Shown here piece by piece: positions 1 through 10,216 of a stretch of 64,000 nt of DNA. Under the pieces are notes generated by a model. It had not been told where the DNA came from and made no database searches. It saw only the letters and a program-made list of their open reading frames with translations. Source of the stretch: Pyropia yezoensis. Lineage: Eukaryota > Rhodophyta > Bangiophyceae > Bangiales > Bangiaceae. A program made the translations under genes and the position numbers. The stretch spans positions 6,934,375 through 6,998,374 of the forward strand of contig CM020619.1 in NCBI GenBank assembly GCA_009829735.1, given 5' to 3'. Position 1 is the first letter of the stretch. Every line of letters begins with the position of its first letter.

Positions 1-770
1 GGGGTCTCCCGCTTCCCTGCTGCTCTTTCTGTCCCCGTTTCTTCTCGTGCAGTCGCGCGCAACTGGCACCGAGACCGCCGCGCAACCTGCCACCCCCTCC
101 CGCTCAACGCGCCGCCTGGTGCCTCTGGGGCTGGCGGCGTGCGAGATGGAGAATGGCCCAGGACTGTGCGCGACCGCCGACGCGTCGCAGGTCGGCGGGC
201 GTCTGTTGCGTGCCCTGGCCCCCCCCCCGGAGTCGCTGCTCAAGATCTTCACCAAGGACGGCGTCAAGGGCTACCACAAGGTGGACGTGACTGCGGACGT
301 GGGCAGGGTGTCGTGGGGGAGGGTGGGGGGGGGGGGTGCTGGGAGACGGTCCGGCCGTGGCTCCCTCTGCTGCCTGCTGCCGTCGGTGCGGTCGCGGCTG
401 CGGGGACTGTGTGGTGTTGGCCCCCCGCGTTTCAGGTGGGCTTGGGGGGGAAGCTGTTGATTCTTTGGCCGGGCGGCAGGTGAGGCCCCCTCCTGCTTAT
501 GGTGGTCGGTGTGGTTGCTGCGTGGGGGGCGTGTGGAGCGGGTGGGGTGGGTTCTTTGTCGGCGGGGGGGCTGAACCACCATCTTTGAGGTGGCCCAGCG
601 CTCAACCCCGCCACTTTGTGTGACGGCGTTGGTGTTTTCGCCGGGTGCTTGGCGTCGCCTGGACGCCCGATCTGTGGAGCGTTTGTGCGTAGGGTGATGC
701 TTGTTGTGTGTGTGTGGTGGGGTTCGTGCTCGTACGTGAGTTTTGTTGTGCTGCCCGTTGGGGAATTCAA
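1..770. other. GC-rich stretch with a possible 5' exon
   Basis: There is no firm gene here. On the plus strand a splice-acceptor-like tract ends at about 51, followed by an open frame to about 300 that contains an ordinary-looking peptide (LLKIFTKDGVKGYHK) and then a weak GT donor. This could be an internal exon of a gene that starts left of the window. I do not recognise the peptide. The rest is G-rich low-complexity DNA, overlapped on the minus strand by the non-conserved tail of the transposase frame. Confidence 0.2.
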
Positions 771-1518
771 TGTGTGACTTTCTGTGGACGATGTGGGCGT
801 CGCTTGGTTGCATCTTGTTGAGCATGAGGCCGGACTCGTTTGAGGGTATGTAGTTGACCAAAAATGATAGAAAATCAACGGCCGTCTGACCGGGAGGGGG
901 TCGAGTGACCACCCAATCAAGAACACGATCATGGGCCATGGCAACAAAAAAACTGGTCTTCACACCAGCCGATGATGACACGTAGCACTCGGCTCGCTCG
1001 CCGCGCAAAGACCACGCCCAATGACGATCTGCGGCCCGCCCCACCCGATGAGCCTCATCGACGTACACGCGGCACCTCAATGGAATTTGCCACTGCATGG
1101 CCACCCACGCGGCACGGCTGGCCTCGTTCCTCGTGATGAACGCGCGCTCAATAACCTTGCGCGTGTAGCCGTTCTGCGCCAGGACTCGGGCAACAGAAAA
1201 CCGGGACACGTCCACACCGCCGAGCCGCGCAGCAATCTCGTTCACCGCATCAGTCAACTCGTCCAAAAACAGCTCCGGCTGGCTGTTGACGGTCTCCAAG
1301 ATTGCCTCTCGCAGCTGCGGGTCGTCCCGGAGGTTGTCATAATGCCGGTTCCAGTGGGCTGGGTCGTAGTGGAACTCCCCCCCCGTGTCCCGGAAGTAGC
1401 CAAGATACCGCGTGGCTGACCGAATCGAAAGGTTCAGGTCGCTAGCAGCTGCGGCAACACTGCGGCCCTCCTCCCGCACCATCCGTACCAGGTGCTCCCG
1501 CGTCTCAGCTGACTTCAT
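271..1518 (-). CDS. Tc1/mariner-IS630-like transposase, C-terminus missing or diverged
   Basis: This frame encodes the first two thirds of a DDE transposase of the Tc1/IS630 superfamily, a nuclear cut-and-paste enzyme. Residues 1-45 form a helix-turn-helix (EGRSVAAAASDLNLS). Residues 75-140 match the second DNA-binding module, with the family-like pattern VSRFSVARVLAQNGYTRK followed by RNEASRAAW. Near residue 153 YVDEAHRVGR carries the first catalytic Asp, followed by the usual WAWSLRGER segment. A possible second Asp lies in PSDAHIVHR (about residue 240). The expected Pro-rich segment with the third acidic residue is absent. From about residue 255 (below position 760) the frame runs into low-complexity Arg/Pro/His sequence that is probably not coding. 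The element is either truncated or continues through an intron I cannot place. No terminal repeats were found. The ATG at 1518 fits the start of the HTH. Confidence 0.6.
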   Translation of the reverse strand: MKSAETREHLVRMVREEGRSVAAAASDLNLSIRSATRYLGYFRDTGGEFHYDPAHWNRHYDNLRDDPQLREAILETVNSQPELFLDELTDAVNEIAARLGGVDVSRFSVARVLAQNGYTRKVIERAFITRNEASRAAWVAMQWQIPLRCRVYVDEAHRVGRAADRHWAWSLRGERAECYVSSSAGVKTSFFVAMAHDRVLDWVVTRPPPGQTAVDFLSFLVNYIPSNESGLMLNKMQPSDAHIVHRKSHIEFPNGQHNKTHVRARTPPHTHNKHHPTHKRSTDRASRRRQAPGENTNAVTQSGGVERWATSKMVVQPPRRQRTHPTRSTRPPRSNHTDHHKQEGASPAARPKNQQLPPQAHLKRGGPTPHSPRSRDRTDGSRQQREPRPDRLPAPPPPTLPHDTLPTSAVTSTLW

Positions 1519-2139
1519 GGCGCCTCAAGCCAGCAGAAAGCGCAGGAACTCGGGCGGGGGGGTCCACAAAAGTGGGGCAGGGGCCGACGTCGCAAGTCAA
1601 CGATGGTGTCTGGCGTCATCAGGCCAGGGATCTCCTTGATGCGCGAGAAATTCGAGTGGATCCCGGCGCTTGAGACGATTTTCTGCCCGTGTGTGCCCGT
1701 CCTTGGAAAAAACGACGCAGTTTCTGATCATACTCCGTCGTTTACTGCGACAGTTGCTCAGCAGGGCGCTCGGAAACGACCATCAGAGCTCCGACCTCTG
1801 TCGAGTGTCCCTCGAAGTTCGCTTGCCTGTAATGCACTGCGGCAGATCCACAGAATGCTTTGCTTGGAGCTGTACTTCGGACAGACAGCTGTTGCTATGC
1901 ACGGACGCATTCAAAACTCAAACACAAAGAATCATCGTTTTTCGCTCAAATGAGCCCTGCAGACACTGACATGAGCCCATGCTCGCGGCAATTTTGGCTC
2001 TTTTGGTCCGTCCGGGCCCCTTTTTCGATAGAAATCTTCAATGTATAATTGTGCTCATCACGTGTGTTCCTGTTCGGATCGGACAAAATTGGGCACACAG
2101 CAATATCTTGGTCGTGAAGGTCGCGCCGGCGGCAGTCGG
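1519..2139. other. Intergenic, no gene seen
   Basis: This mixed-composition sequence lies upstream of the transposase frame. Only short unrelated ORFs are present, and I see no repeats, RNA genes or conserved peptides. Confidence 0.5.
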
Positions 2140-2960
2140 CGCAGTGGGTCTTAAACCCTGTCCCTTACGCGAGGCGTTTTTTCGTGTTTGGGCGTGTGAA
2201 CACGTGCTGGCACGGCCGAGCAGGGGCGTGCCAGGGGCCCAAATTTGTGCAAGGGTGCACGTTTTCCCCTGTTTACGTGCACAATTCACTGCATTTTGCA
2301 CCGAAAAATGCTGCAGGCGCGTGGCGGATGCTGCATGACGCCTGCATCCAGCGTGCACGTTCGTGCACAGAGCATGCACTGGAGATCGCTCAACTCGGGA
2401 AAAAGAAGGTCGCTCGGCTGCACTGGCGTGCAGAGGCATGCCACCAAGTACGCACTGCACATGGGGCGCGCGGGTTGCTCTCAACAAGCACGTCGTTGTA
2501 GAGAATATGAGCTTTTGCTCAGGTCTGCAAGCATGCGATGCATGGTCGTGCTAGATTGCACGGGATCTGGTGCAGGGGGGTGTATATTGCAAACACGTTT
2601 TCCGTTTCTATACGGTGTGTCGCCGCGAATCGTGCCACCATGCATGCACGATCGCACGTTGTTCATGACATGCTCCTGATGACAAGAGGCGACAATGGGC
2701 GAAGGAAGCGCCGGCGAGAAGAACGCTCTTCACGCACACCTCAACAAGGTCGTTCTCATGCTCCTCAAAAAAAAATGGGATCTCGCCGGCGCTTCCCCTT
2801 TTGGGGGGGGCCGTAGCGGGGCAAACGTGCAGTGCATAAACGCGGAAAAGGACGGTCTTGGGCCCTTGGGGCCACATTGCAGTGCACGTGCAACGGGCCG
2901 CGCACGCCGTTGCACGTGAAATCGGCCATCTGTAAGGGACAGGGTTTAAGACCCGCTGCG
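2140..2960. mobile_element. 821-bp non-autonomous DNA element with 29-bp terminal inverted repeats
   Basis: Positions 2140-2168 and 2932-2960 are inverted copies with one mismatch in 29; the core reads GGGTCTTAAACCCTGTCCC. The 3 bp immediately outside both ends are CGG (2137-2139 and 2961-2963), which could be a target-site duplication. Weaker inverted similarity continues inward (GGGCCCAA blocks near 2236 and 2856), so the arms may once have been longer. The interior is less GC-rich than its surroundings, full of GTGCAC/TGCATG motifs, and has no convincing coding frame. It is best read as a MITE-like element mobilised by an unknown transposase. The superfamily is not clear. Confidence 0.6.
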
Positions 2961-3228
2961 CGGCGATGGCGGCTGCCGATGACGAGGACAGTCCCTCCCG
3001 ACAGAGGGGCCACTTTATGGACGATAGACCCCGCCCCTTCTCGCGAGCTGCCAACCGCGCCGGCGGGAGTGGGCGGCGGGGCGCCCCTCGTCTCCCTCCC
3101 CGTGGGCCCACACTCCCGGGGGGACCCCCCCCCGGGAAGGGGGTCATGGGGGGTGGGGTCCTATCCGACGATCGATCGGATCAGCTGTAAGCCTCAGCCA
3201 AGGCAAGTTGAAGGGCGAGACCAATTTG

Positions 3229-3301
3229 AGTGGACTCGAACCCCCGTCCGCCGCAAGTCGCACGAGTGCGCCAGACACGGACTACCACTGCGCCACGAGC
3301 G
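3229..3301 (-). tRNA. tRNA-like remnant or pseudo-tRNA
   Basis: On the minus strand a D-arm-like stretch (GTGGCGCAGTGGTAG, about 3300-3284) is followed about 50 nt later by a T-loop-like GGTTCGAGTCC. The T-stem is imperfect, the acceptor arms do not pair, and the anticodon arm can only be drawn with extra nucleotides (GTCTG pairing with CGGAC). It may be a degraded tRNA, or a tRNA with an unusual intron. No isotype is assigned. Confidence 0.25.
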
Positions 3302-3990
3302 GCAGTGATGCAAGACAGCAAAATCTTCCCTCTTTATCGGACGCCTGCGACCGGGCCTTCTTGCGACCCCAACCGTCTTGCTCCCCAAGCCTTTAGCCCA
3401 TCACAAGCCCCTTGCCACCTCTTGTCTGCCCACTTGCTCGCCATCCGCCTCCTCTTCTGTCGTAAACCTCCACCCGGCCGCCATACCGCTCGTGTCCGTC
3501 CTTCCCCGGCCAGACTACCCCCGTGCCACCTTTCGCGCCCCTTCCGGCCAACAGCCGCCGTGCCTCCTCCCACGCCCACCCAGCACGCTCCCCTTCCAGC
3601 CGCGCAGCCGCGCCGGGATGTCGAAAGCCAAGTGGCTGCTTGCCCCCGGAATGAGCCTAGCTTTCCCTCGAACGCACGGTCTACAAAGCCTTACGTTTCC
3701 GCAGGTTGGTCCCCTGTTCTGGCTGCCCTCCCCCCCCGTCCCTCCTGCGAACTGCCGTACCAACGCACGACGGGGGGGGGGGAGCGCCTTGTTCCGTGCC
3801 CTCGCGACGTCAGAACAAAGGAAAGGCCACCATGCCAGAGGGCGTCGTGTCCCACCCTCCCGCGCCCTTCCCCCCCGCCCCCCCTGCCCCTCTATATATC
3901 CCAGACTCTCTCACTGCCTTCCCCTCACCCCTACCATTTGATCGCTCTGTTCGTCCCTTCGCCCCCCCGACCTCTCCCCTCCCACCGCCA
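3302..3990. other. GC/C-rich intergenic with TATA-like box
   Basis: C-rich low-complexity DNA. A TATA-like CTATATATCCC lies near 3891, about 100 bp before an ATG in good context (CCACCATG, 3993). There is no convincing gene within the stretch. Confidence 0.3.
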
Positions 3991-3992
3991 CC

Positions 3993-5447
3993 ATGATTGA
4001 CCGCCTTCCGCGGCCCCGCCTCTTGGCCACAGCTGCGGGGGGAGGTGGGGGGAGGGGTAGCGGGTGAGTGTGGGCAGTCGCTGCTGATCCGCTCCCCGCT
4101 GTTGGGGTGGGCAACCGCGTCGCAGCGGCGGCGGCTGGCCGTGAGTTGGTGGCTGTGCCGTGGGTGGAGGGAGGGTTGATTGTGGACGGTTGTGTGTGGG
4201 CGGGGATCCCCAGCTGGAGGAGAGGGCACCCCTCCCGACCGGTCATAGCAGCGACCCGGCGGCGGCGGCTGCATGGGGCACCCCTGCAGTTGCGGCTGGT
4301 GCGTGCGCAGACGGCCTCCCGCCGTCGCTCTGGTGCCGCGCGCAGGAGGTCGCGCTGGCGGCGAGCGGTCGTTCATCCGGCCGTTCATCTGGAAGCCGCC
4401 CCGGGAAGGTGCACGGCGCCTCCCCCCTCTTGCCCGCCGGAACCTCTTTCCCGCCTCCCCCCTTCCCCCCTCGACCGCCTGCTGCCTTCTCCCTCCTGCG
4501 CTACCCACCCGCACATTGCACCCGAGACTGACCGTCGAGCGGCTGCGCCGTGGGCGCGCGTGGTTGTGTCCGTGCCCCCTGGACTGCCATTCATCCCCTG
4601 GCGCACCGCCTGCTCATCCCTCAACCTTTCCTTGGCCCCCTCCCCACCCCATGTATCCTGCTTGTTTTTTTCGTTGGTGTGGGTGCACGATGGCCGCGTT
4701 TTTTCTTTCCCGCGTCACAGAAGGTGGGCATGGTGCTCCGCAACTCGGTGGTGGGCGCCGCCGTCTTTGGCTTCTTCCTCGCCGTCGAGACGGGCATCCG
4801 GTCGTGTGGGTCGAGCCACTGAGGTGGCCCCAGGCCGGGCGGGCTGGACGTGCTGGTCGGGCCGGGCAGGTGTTGTGGTTGGGGCTTGCGGGTAGGGCTG
4901 GGCGTGCTGGTCGGGCCGGGAAGGTTTTTTGTGTTTGGGGTGTGCTAGTGAGCTGGGAGGGGGGGGAGATGGGGGGGGGCAAAGTCTGCGGGTGGGGGGG
5001 TGGGGGGGGGGGAGCAATTCGCCGTCCCGCCGCCGCGGCCTCCGCCGCCACCCCCCGCGCCGAGGCAGGCTTACGGATGGCGGCGGGGGACGTCCTCTGC
5101 CGCCGCCGCCGCCGCCGCCGCGGCCCGCCTGTGGACGTCCGCATCAGTGGATGGGTGCGGCGCCGGGTGCGGGGGGGTGGCAGGTTGGACGCCCGGGGCG
5201 GGAGGTGGTGCACGCGCTGCGGCCATTGGCCTGTGCGGAGCGAGGCGGGTGCCGGGGGGGCGGGCGTGGCGGCCGGGTCTGCTGGGGCGGCCCGTTGCGA
5301 CGTGGATGTTTTCCTTTTTTTTTTTCTATGTTTGTTCTAGGTCTGGGTGCGACCTACTTGGAGCGTGGCCTTGGCCGGATGGAGGTCTGCTCTGTGGAGC
5401 GGCGTGGGACCGCCATCTCTCTCTCCCTTCATATGTTATGCTTATGA
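3993..5447 (+). CDS. Possible small spliced gene with one hydrophobic segment
   Basis: This is a tentative model from splice signals. A pyrimidine-rich acceptor ends at 4720 (CGCGTCACAG). The next exon reads KVGMVLRNSVVGAAVFGFFL and continues AVETGIRS, a likely transmembrane segment. If it is spliced at 4805 (GTGGGT) to a strong acceptor at 5340 (TTTGTTCTAG), the phase is kept and the frame ends at 5447. Upstream, a TATA-like box (about 3891) and the ATG at 3993 followed by a GTGAGT donor at 4064 suggest a first exon, but its phase does not join the 4721 exon, so the 5' part of the model is wrong or incomplete. I do not recognise the protein. The intervening DNA is G-rich, with TGGTCGGGCCGGGCAGG-type repeats at 4840-4925. 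Confidence 0.25.
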
Positions 5448-6010
5448 CCTATTGCGGGCGGCCCGGCGGGAGCGGCATCCCCCCACCCCACCCCCCGGCT
5501 CTTCCTCCCCCATCCCGTCTCCCTCTGCACCCCCCTGGCCGCGCCCCTCACGCCGTGGCGGGCGACCAGGCGCCACCCCAAGCTCCCCCCCCGCCCCCCC
5601 CACCCCCCCCCCTGCCGCCCTTCCCCCCACCATCTCCGCGCCTGCCCGCCGCCGCCGCCACCGCCACCGGCCGGCGGGGCGGCACAGACTGCAGGGGCGA
5701 GAGCCCCCCCCCCCCGACGGCCGCCCAGCCCGCCGCCCCGTCGGTCGGCCAGCCGGGGGGCACCCCCGGCGGCCGCCACCCAGCCGGCCCGCCCGGCGGC
5801 CACCCCCTCACGCCCCCCGCCGCGGCAGCAGACCCGCGGCGGGGGCCGAAAAACAGGGGCGCCAGCACCCCGACCGCCGGCGGTGACGACGGCGACGGCG
5901 TCGGCGGGGATGGGGGCGGCGTCGGTGGTGGGGGCCGCGGGGGCGGTGACGGCGGTGACGGCGGTGGCGGCGGCGACGACGGCGACAGAGGCGGCGGGGA
6001 CGGGGGCACC
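5448..6010. repeat. C-rich and GGC/GCC low-complexity DNA
   Basis: Dense C-runs and GGC-type trinucleotides with every frame open. No gene is called. The long plus-strand frame through it encodes Pro/Gly/Ala strings only. Confidence 0.5.
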
Positions 6011-6763
6011 TCAGCGGGGGTGGCCGCGGCGGGGACCGCGGCGGCGGCCGCCCAGACGGCAGCGGCGGCCGCCGCCGCAGGTGCGTCGGCGGCAAGGGCA
6101 GGCGTGGGCATGGCGGCGGCGGGGGGACGGGGCAATAGAGGGGGGAGGGGGGACGCCGGCGGCGGCGGCGGCGGCGTGCGCAGCCGCCGTCGCGGCGGTA
6201 GCGGCAGCGTCGGCGGCGGCGGCCGCGTCGGCTTCCACGGCCGCAGCGTCGACGGCGGCGGGCGCCCGCCGTGGGGGCCACCACCCCCCGCCGCGCCGCC
6301 CCACCCCCCTGCTTCCGTCCACCGCCGGGCGGGGGAGGCCGTTGGCGGTGGCCGCCGGCGGGGGTGTCACGCCGGCGGCAGCGGCGGCGGCGGCGTCGGG
6401 GTCGCCCGGGTCGTCCGGTTCGTCCTTGTCAGAGGTCGTGGGGGTGGCGTCGCGGCCGCGGCGGCGGCCGCCGCGACGGCCACTGACGTGGCCCCCCCCC
6501 CCCCGGGTGCGTGCCGCGGCGGTGACGGCGCGGGCGTGCTTGCGGGACCGTTCGACGAGGACGAGCGTGACAAACGCGGCGACCAGCGTCAGCACCGCCC
6601 CGACCGCCGTGACGGTCGCGGCGGTGCGGCTGCGGGCCGAGGCGGGGGGTGGGCCGGGGAGGGCGTCCATGCGGGAGCCAGCGGGGACGCACGTCAAGGG
6701 GAGGGAGGCGGGAGGGGTGGAGGTGAGAGGAGGGGCGACGGTGGGAGGGGATGGCGGCGGCAA
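6011..6763 (-). CDS. Possible Ala-rich single-pass membrane protein
   Basis: A 250-codon frame. Residues 1-45 are Pro/Ser-rich. Residues 47-70 are a clear hydrophobic helix (TAVGAVLTLVAAFVTLVLV) followed at once by a basic stop-transfer cluster (ERSRKHAR). An acidic stretch (SDKDEPDDPGDPD, about 110-122) and then an Ala-rich tail follow. The N-terminal 125 residues look more protein-like than neighbouring frames; the tail overlaps GCC repeats and may not be coding. An alternative start is the Met at residue 32 (6670). No family is recognised. Other frames are also open here, so this remains doubtful. Confidence 0.3.
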   Translation of the reverse strand: MPPPSPPTVAPPLTSTPPASLPLTCVPAGSRMDALPGPPPASARSRTAATVTAVGAVLTLVAAFVTLVLVERSRKHARAVTAAARTRGGGGHVSGRRGGRRRGRDATPTTSDKDEPDDPGDPDAAAAAAAGVTPPPAATANGLPRPAVDGSRGVGRRGGGWWPPRRAPAAVDAAAVEADAAAAADAAATAATAAAHAAAAAAGVPPPPSIAPSPRRRHAHACPCRRRTCGGGRRCRLGGRRRGPRRGHPR

Positions 6764-6988
6764 CAGTCAGAGATGGACGCGGGGGTTGGGGGGAGGAGAG
6801 CGGATGGACGGGGGAAGAAAGGGATGGTATGGTGAGGCGGACGGAGTTGCCCCCAGGCGCTGGTGGCGTCAGGGGGAAAGGGAGGAAAGAACACATGAAT
6901 GTGGGTGAGACGGTATGGAGTTGGGGAGGAGGGGAAAGTGGACTGACGCACAATGACCGGAGTGGCACGAGGCCGAGGGTCGGGCTGA

Positions 6989-7003
6989 GGCCCGTTCGCA
7001 GTT
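6989..7003 (+). repeat. Harbinger copy 1 left TIR
   Basis: GGCCCGTTCGCAGTT, preceded by target duplication TGA. It pairs with 10337-10351. Confidence 0.9.
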
Positions 7004-7155
7004 CGCGTACCGTCTCATGTGACGACGGTATATACCTGCGAAAGGAACGGGAGAGGGGAGTCCGGTCGGTATACCAAATACATAAGTTTTGAACAACTCA
7101 TCATGACTCTTTTTGAAGTATCACAAACACTGGAGTGTGACTTGAAGAGTGGGGT

Positions 7156-8406
7156 GTGCAGATGGTCCGCCCTGCTCGAGCGCCACCAAAGCCCGTTCAT
7201 ATCGCCGCCTACAGCATCATGGACCCCACTCCTATCTGGCGGGCGGGTGCGTTCATGACGTCTGTGGCTGGAGCCTTGCATGCCCACCGTGGTTTGTTCT
7301 CTGACCCCTTTCAATACACATCTGTTTCTGTACCCTTTTCCGACGTCCGGGCACGCTACGGCGCCCTATTCCCTCGCGCTATGCGCATGTCCGATGGCGC
7401 CTTTGATGGCCTGGTGGCACTCTTGCGCCCTCTCTTGCCCCGTCGTGGCCTCTCTGCGGAGACGCGTACTGCTTTGGCGCTGCGCTATTTGGGAGGCGGT
7501 AGCTACGTGGACATTTGCGCGGCGTTTGGGGTACACCCGGCCTCATTGTACCGCGCAGTGTGGGAGGTCGTGGACGCTGTTAACTCTACCTCTGCACTGG
7601 CTCTGGACTTCCAGGTAGGGAACAGTACTCGTCGACTCGCGTACGCTGCTGGCTTCCAAGCGGGGCGGAATTCCCCGTTCTCCAACGTCATCGGAGCGCT
7701 CGATGGCGTGGCGATTGAGCAGGAGCAGCCCCTACCATCGGATGTTACGTGCGTGGCCGACTACTACTCTCGGAAGGGCTTCTACGCTTTCAATGTGCAG
7801 GCCATTTGTGACGCTTCGTACAAGTTTCGATGGATGTCCTGCATGAGTCCTGGGTCTTCTCACGACTCGACGGCGTTTTCTTGTACATTGCTCGGGCAGG
7901 CGCTCCTGAGGCCGGAGGACCCCATAACAGCGGCGCTGATTAGGGATGGCCACTGTATTGCGGCAGACGATGCGTACGCTGCAAGCGAGGCATTGGCCGT
8001 CCCGTGGCCAGGTGGTGGCAGGGGTGATCGCTGGCGGGACTCTTACAACTTCCATCTCTCATCCCTCCGTATTCACATTGAGCAGGCTTTTGGGATGCTT
8101 GTGTGGCGGTGGGGGGTCTTCTGGCGACCTCTTCGTGTGCCCTTTTCGAAGCGGCCAGCTTTGATTCGAGCGTGCTTTCGTCTGCATAACTATTGCTGTG
8201 ACGAGTCCGAGAGCGGTACGGACCGCTTGGCACCGTTCGCCAACGACCGCGCTGGAGGGAATGTTTACTTGGCGCCGAATGACACCGTGAGTGCCGACCA
8301 GCGTGGTCGACGTCGCGACCGCGAGCGCTCCTTGTTGAGGGTGAAAATGACTCGTCGGGTGGAAGAGCTTGGATTGCTGCGCCCGGGGGTACCTCCCATG
8401 TACTGA
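7156..8406 (+). CDS. PIF/Harbinger transposase (DDE_Tnp_4 nuclease), copy 1
   Basis: A 416-residue DDE nuclease that cuts and rejoins element ends in the nucleus. The N-terminal helical region includes a helix-turn-helix (about 105-140, YVDICAAFGVHPASLYRAVW). The catalytic core has GALDGVAIEQ (Asp183), the family block YYSRKGFYAFNVQAICD (203-219), GSSHDSTAF (233-241), CIAADDAYAA (Asp271/272) and HIEQAFGML (Glu309). The spacing of 36-37 residues between the second Asp and the Glu fits Harbinger. No frameshift or stop interrupts it. The first ATG (7156) is used; the Met at residue 22 (7219) is an alternative. The gene converges on the accessory gene, stop to stop 156 bp apart. Confidence 0.92.
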   Translation: MQMVRPARAPPKPVHIAAYSIMDPTPIWRAGAFMTSVAGALHAHRGLFSDPFQYTSVSVPFSDVRARYGALFPRAMRMSDGAFDGLVALLRPLLPRRGLSAETRTALALRYLGGGSYVDICAAFGVHPASLYRAVWEVVDAVNSTSALALDFQVGNSTRRLAYAAGFQAGRNSPFSNVIGALDGVAIEQEQPLPSDVTCVADYYSRKGFYAFNVQAICDASYKFRWMSCMSPGSSHDSTAFSCTLLGQALLRPEDPITAALIRDGHCIAADDAYAASEALAVPWPGGGRGDRWRDSYNFHLSSLRIHIEQAFGMLVWRWGVFWRPLRVPFSKRPALIRACFRLHNYCCDESESGTDRLAPFANDRAGGNVYLAPNDTVSADQRGRRRDRERSLLRVKMTRRVEELGLLRPGVPPMY

Positions 8407-8562
8407 ATCAAGTGTGTGCACAAGACATTGTTTTTCCTACGTGCGCCATGTGCACCGCCCACCGCGTTCAAGAAGCCCATGTGTACCGTGGTGCCCTCGC
8501 ATTACAATCGGACGCAGAATGAACAGCTCTCTAAACGACACAGGCAATCCCTTGAAAAACCC

Positions 8563-9934
8563 TCACGCCTCCTCCTCGTCCACGGATGGGTCAACCGGAC
8601 GGGGCTGAGAGGAGCCAGCCACGGGGCCGGCAGTATCATCTTGACCACGCCCGCCGCCGCCGACCGCTGCGACCGGCTCTGGTTCCGCTGCAGTCTCGAG
8701 AGGCTCTTGGCCGACGGAGGACTGCAGAGCACTTTCCAATCGCGTCGTGAGGGCCAGCACAATCCCAGACGGTAGGCCAGCGTCCTGCGCATTCTTGAGG
8801 GTAGTGGACAGAGCAACGAGCTCTGCCAGGCGCGCTTGCTTTGCGGCCGACGCTGCGATGCTGGCAGAGCTGTCGATCAGCGACTGAATTCCGGCCTCCA
8901 CCGGACGCCTACGCTTGGCTCGAGAGGTCGCGGCTCCCACCGTGGTCAGCCCAGGCACGTCGCCCTCTACGCCCGCGGGCCCCACTTCAGGGTTCATGAG
9001 CTCCAGAACAATCTCCTTGTCTTTCAGCAACACGAACAAATAGTCCAACAGCGTGTCCCCTTGCGAGAAGTTTGACCACAAGTTCGGATCGTTCTGGCCT
9101 GAGCTGGAGTAGCGCTTATGCACGCGCCAAAAACCAGAAGCAATCTGCACACAGAGAGTGATACACACGAATGAAATGATGCCGGGGCGTCAGACAACCG
9201 CTACGGCGGCGGAGAAGCGCAGAAAGATCCCTCCAATACAACCCTCACCGCAGCACTTAAGCGGGCCCGATAAATAGATCGCGCTGAGAACATACCTCTG
9301 TCCACTTTGCACGCAAGAACTGACCCGTGCGCCGAACTGTGTGAAGGTTGGGGTCTATTGCTGCGTCTGCGCACGCGGCGGGAACAGTGAAGACCTCTGG
9401 GCCGTTGAACACCTCCGCCACGACCACTGGCCAGACCTCCGTACGACTCGACCTCGAGTCCACCTGTTGGCGGGACATCGGGCCGCGAGACACGATGACA
9501 CCAGCAGCGACCTCGCCATGGCACATCACATGCGCGAGACGCGCTCTCTCGTGCTTGGTAAACGGAGGCTGTCGGTCTGGGCTCGGTTGGATGGCTGCCG
9601 TGCCACCGCTCTCGGCAGACACTTGTCCAGGGGTTGCCGCAGCAGGGACGGTCGCGTCAGGATCGCTTGGCGCTTCGCTCTGTCCTGCGGGTGTGCGCCG
9701 AGGAGGGGAGGGGCGAGGCTCGTCGGGCGCAGGGGAACCAGGATTCGACGGGGGAGGGAGAGCGCCCGACCGAGCACCCGAGGTAGATCCATCCGTCCCG
9801 GTGATAGCCGGCCCAGCACACGAGACCCCATTCTGTCGGCACCGGTCCGCGAGCATCTGCTTCGTCCCGTGAATGGGGAGCCCCCGACGCTTCAGTTCGG
9901 CTCGCATCTGCTTAACAGTTACACGGGAAGCCAT
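8563..9934 (-). CDS. Harbinger SAP/Myb-like accessory DNA-binding protein, copy 1 (two exons)
   Basis: The second Harbinger gene; in this family the Myb-like partner binds the element ends and assists the transposase. Exon 1 is 9934-9296 (213 codons) and exon 2 is 9144-8563 (193 codons plus stop). The 151-bp intron 9295-9145 has a GTATGT donor and a CTCTGTGTGCAG acceptor, and the phase is 0 on both sides. Residues 1-36 are a SAP motif (VTVKQMRAELKRRGLPIHG). The Myb/SANT-like domain spans the splice junction: exon 1 ends in LRAKWTE and exon 2 begins IASGFWRVHKRYSSSGQND, then FSQGDTLLDYLFVLL. The region between is Pro/Ser-rich; the C-terminus has an Ala-rich helix and an acidic tail. The Met at 9934 starts the SAP motif directly, so the longer unspliced frame upstream is ignored. 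Confidence 0.85.
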
Positions 9935-10216
9935 ACTGGTCCGATCCGACGCAACAACAGGTAGGAAGAAGGCGTGAGGCTCTGGTCCGGAAGCGTGTGT
10001 GTGGATGTGCGGGTTGGCGTCTCGAGTGGTTCCGGGGGCGGGGTCGCTTTTGCATTGCCGCCAGTGCGTGTCCAATGTTGTGGGTCTTCTTCCCGGCGCC
10101 TCTGCCCGCCAATGGACTTTGTCCAACGACACCCCTCGAACCTGTGAGTTGTCTCTGGCAACTCCAAACTTGGTCTCAATTCGATCGTCAAGTCTTGATC
10201 TCTGCAGTGTACGCCG

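Noticed and set aside
5000-6835. 611-codon plus-strand ORF of Gly/Ala/Pro
   Set aside because: Composition-driven open frame with no domain.
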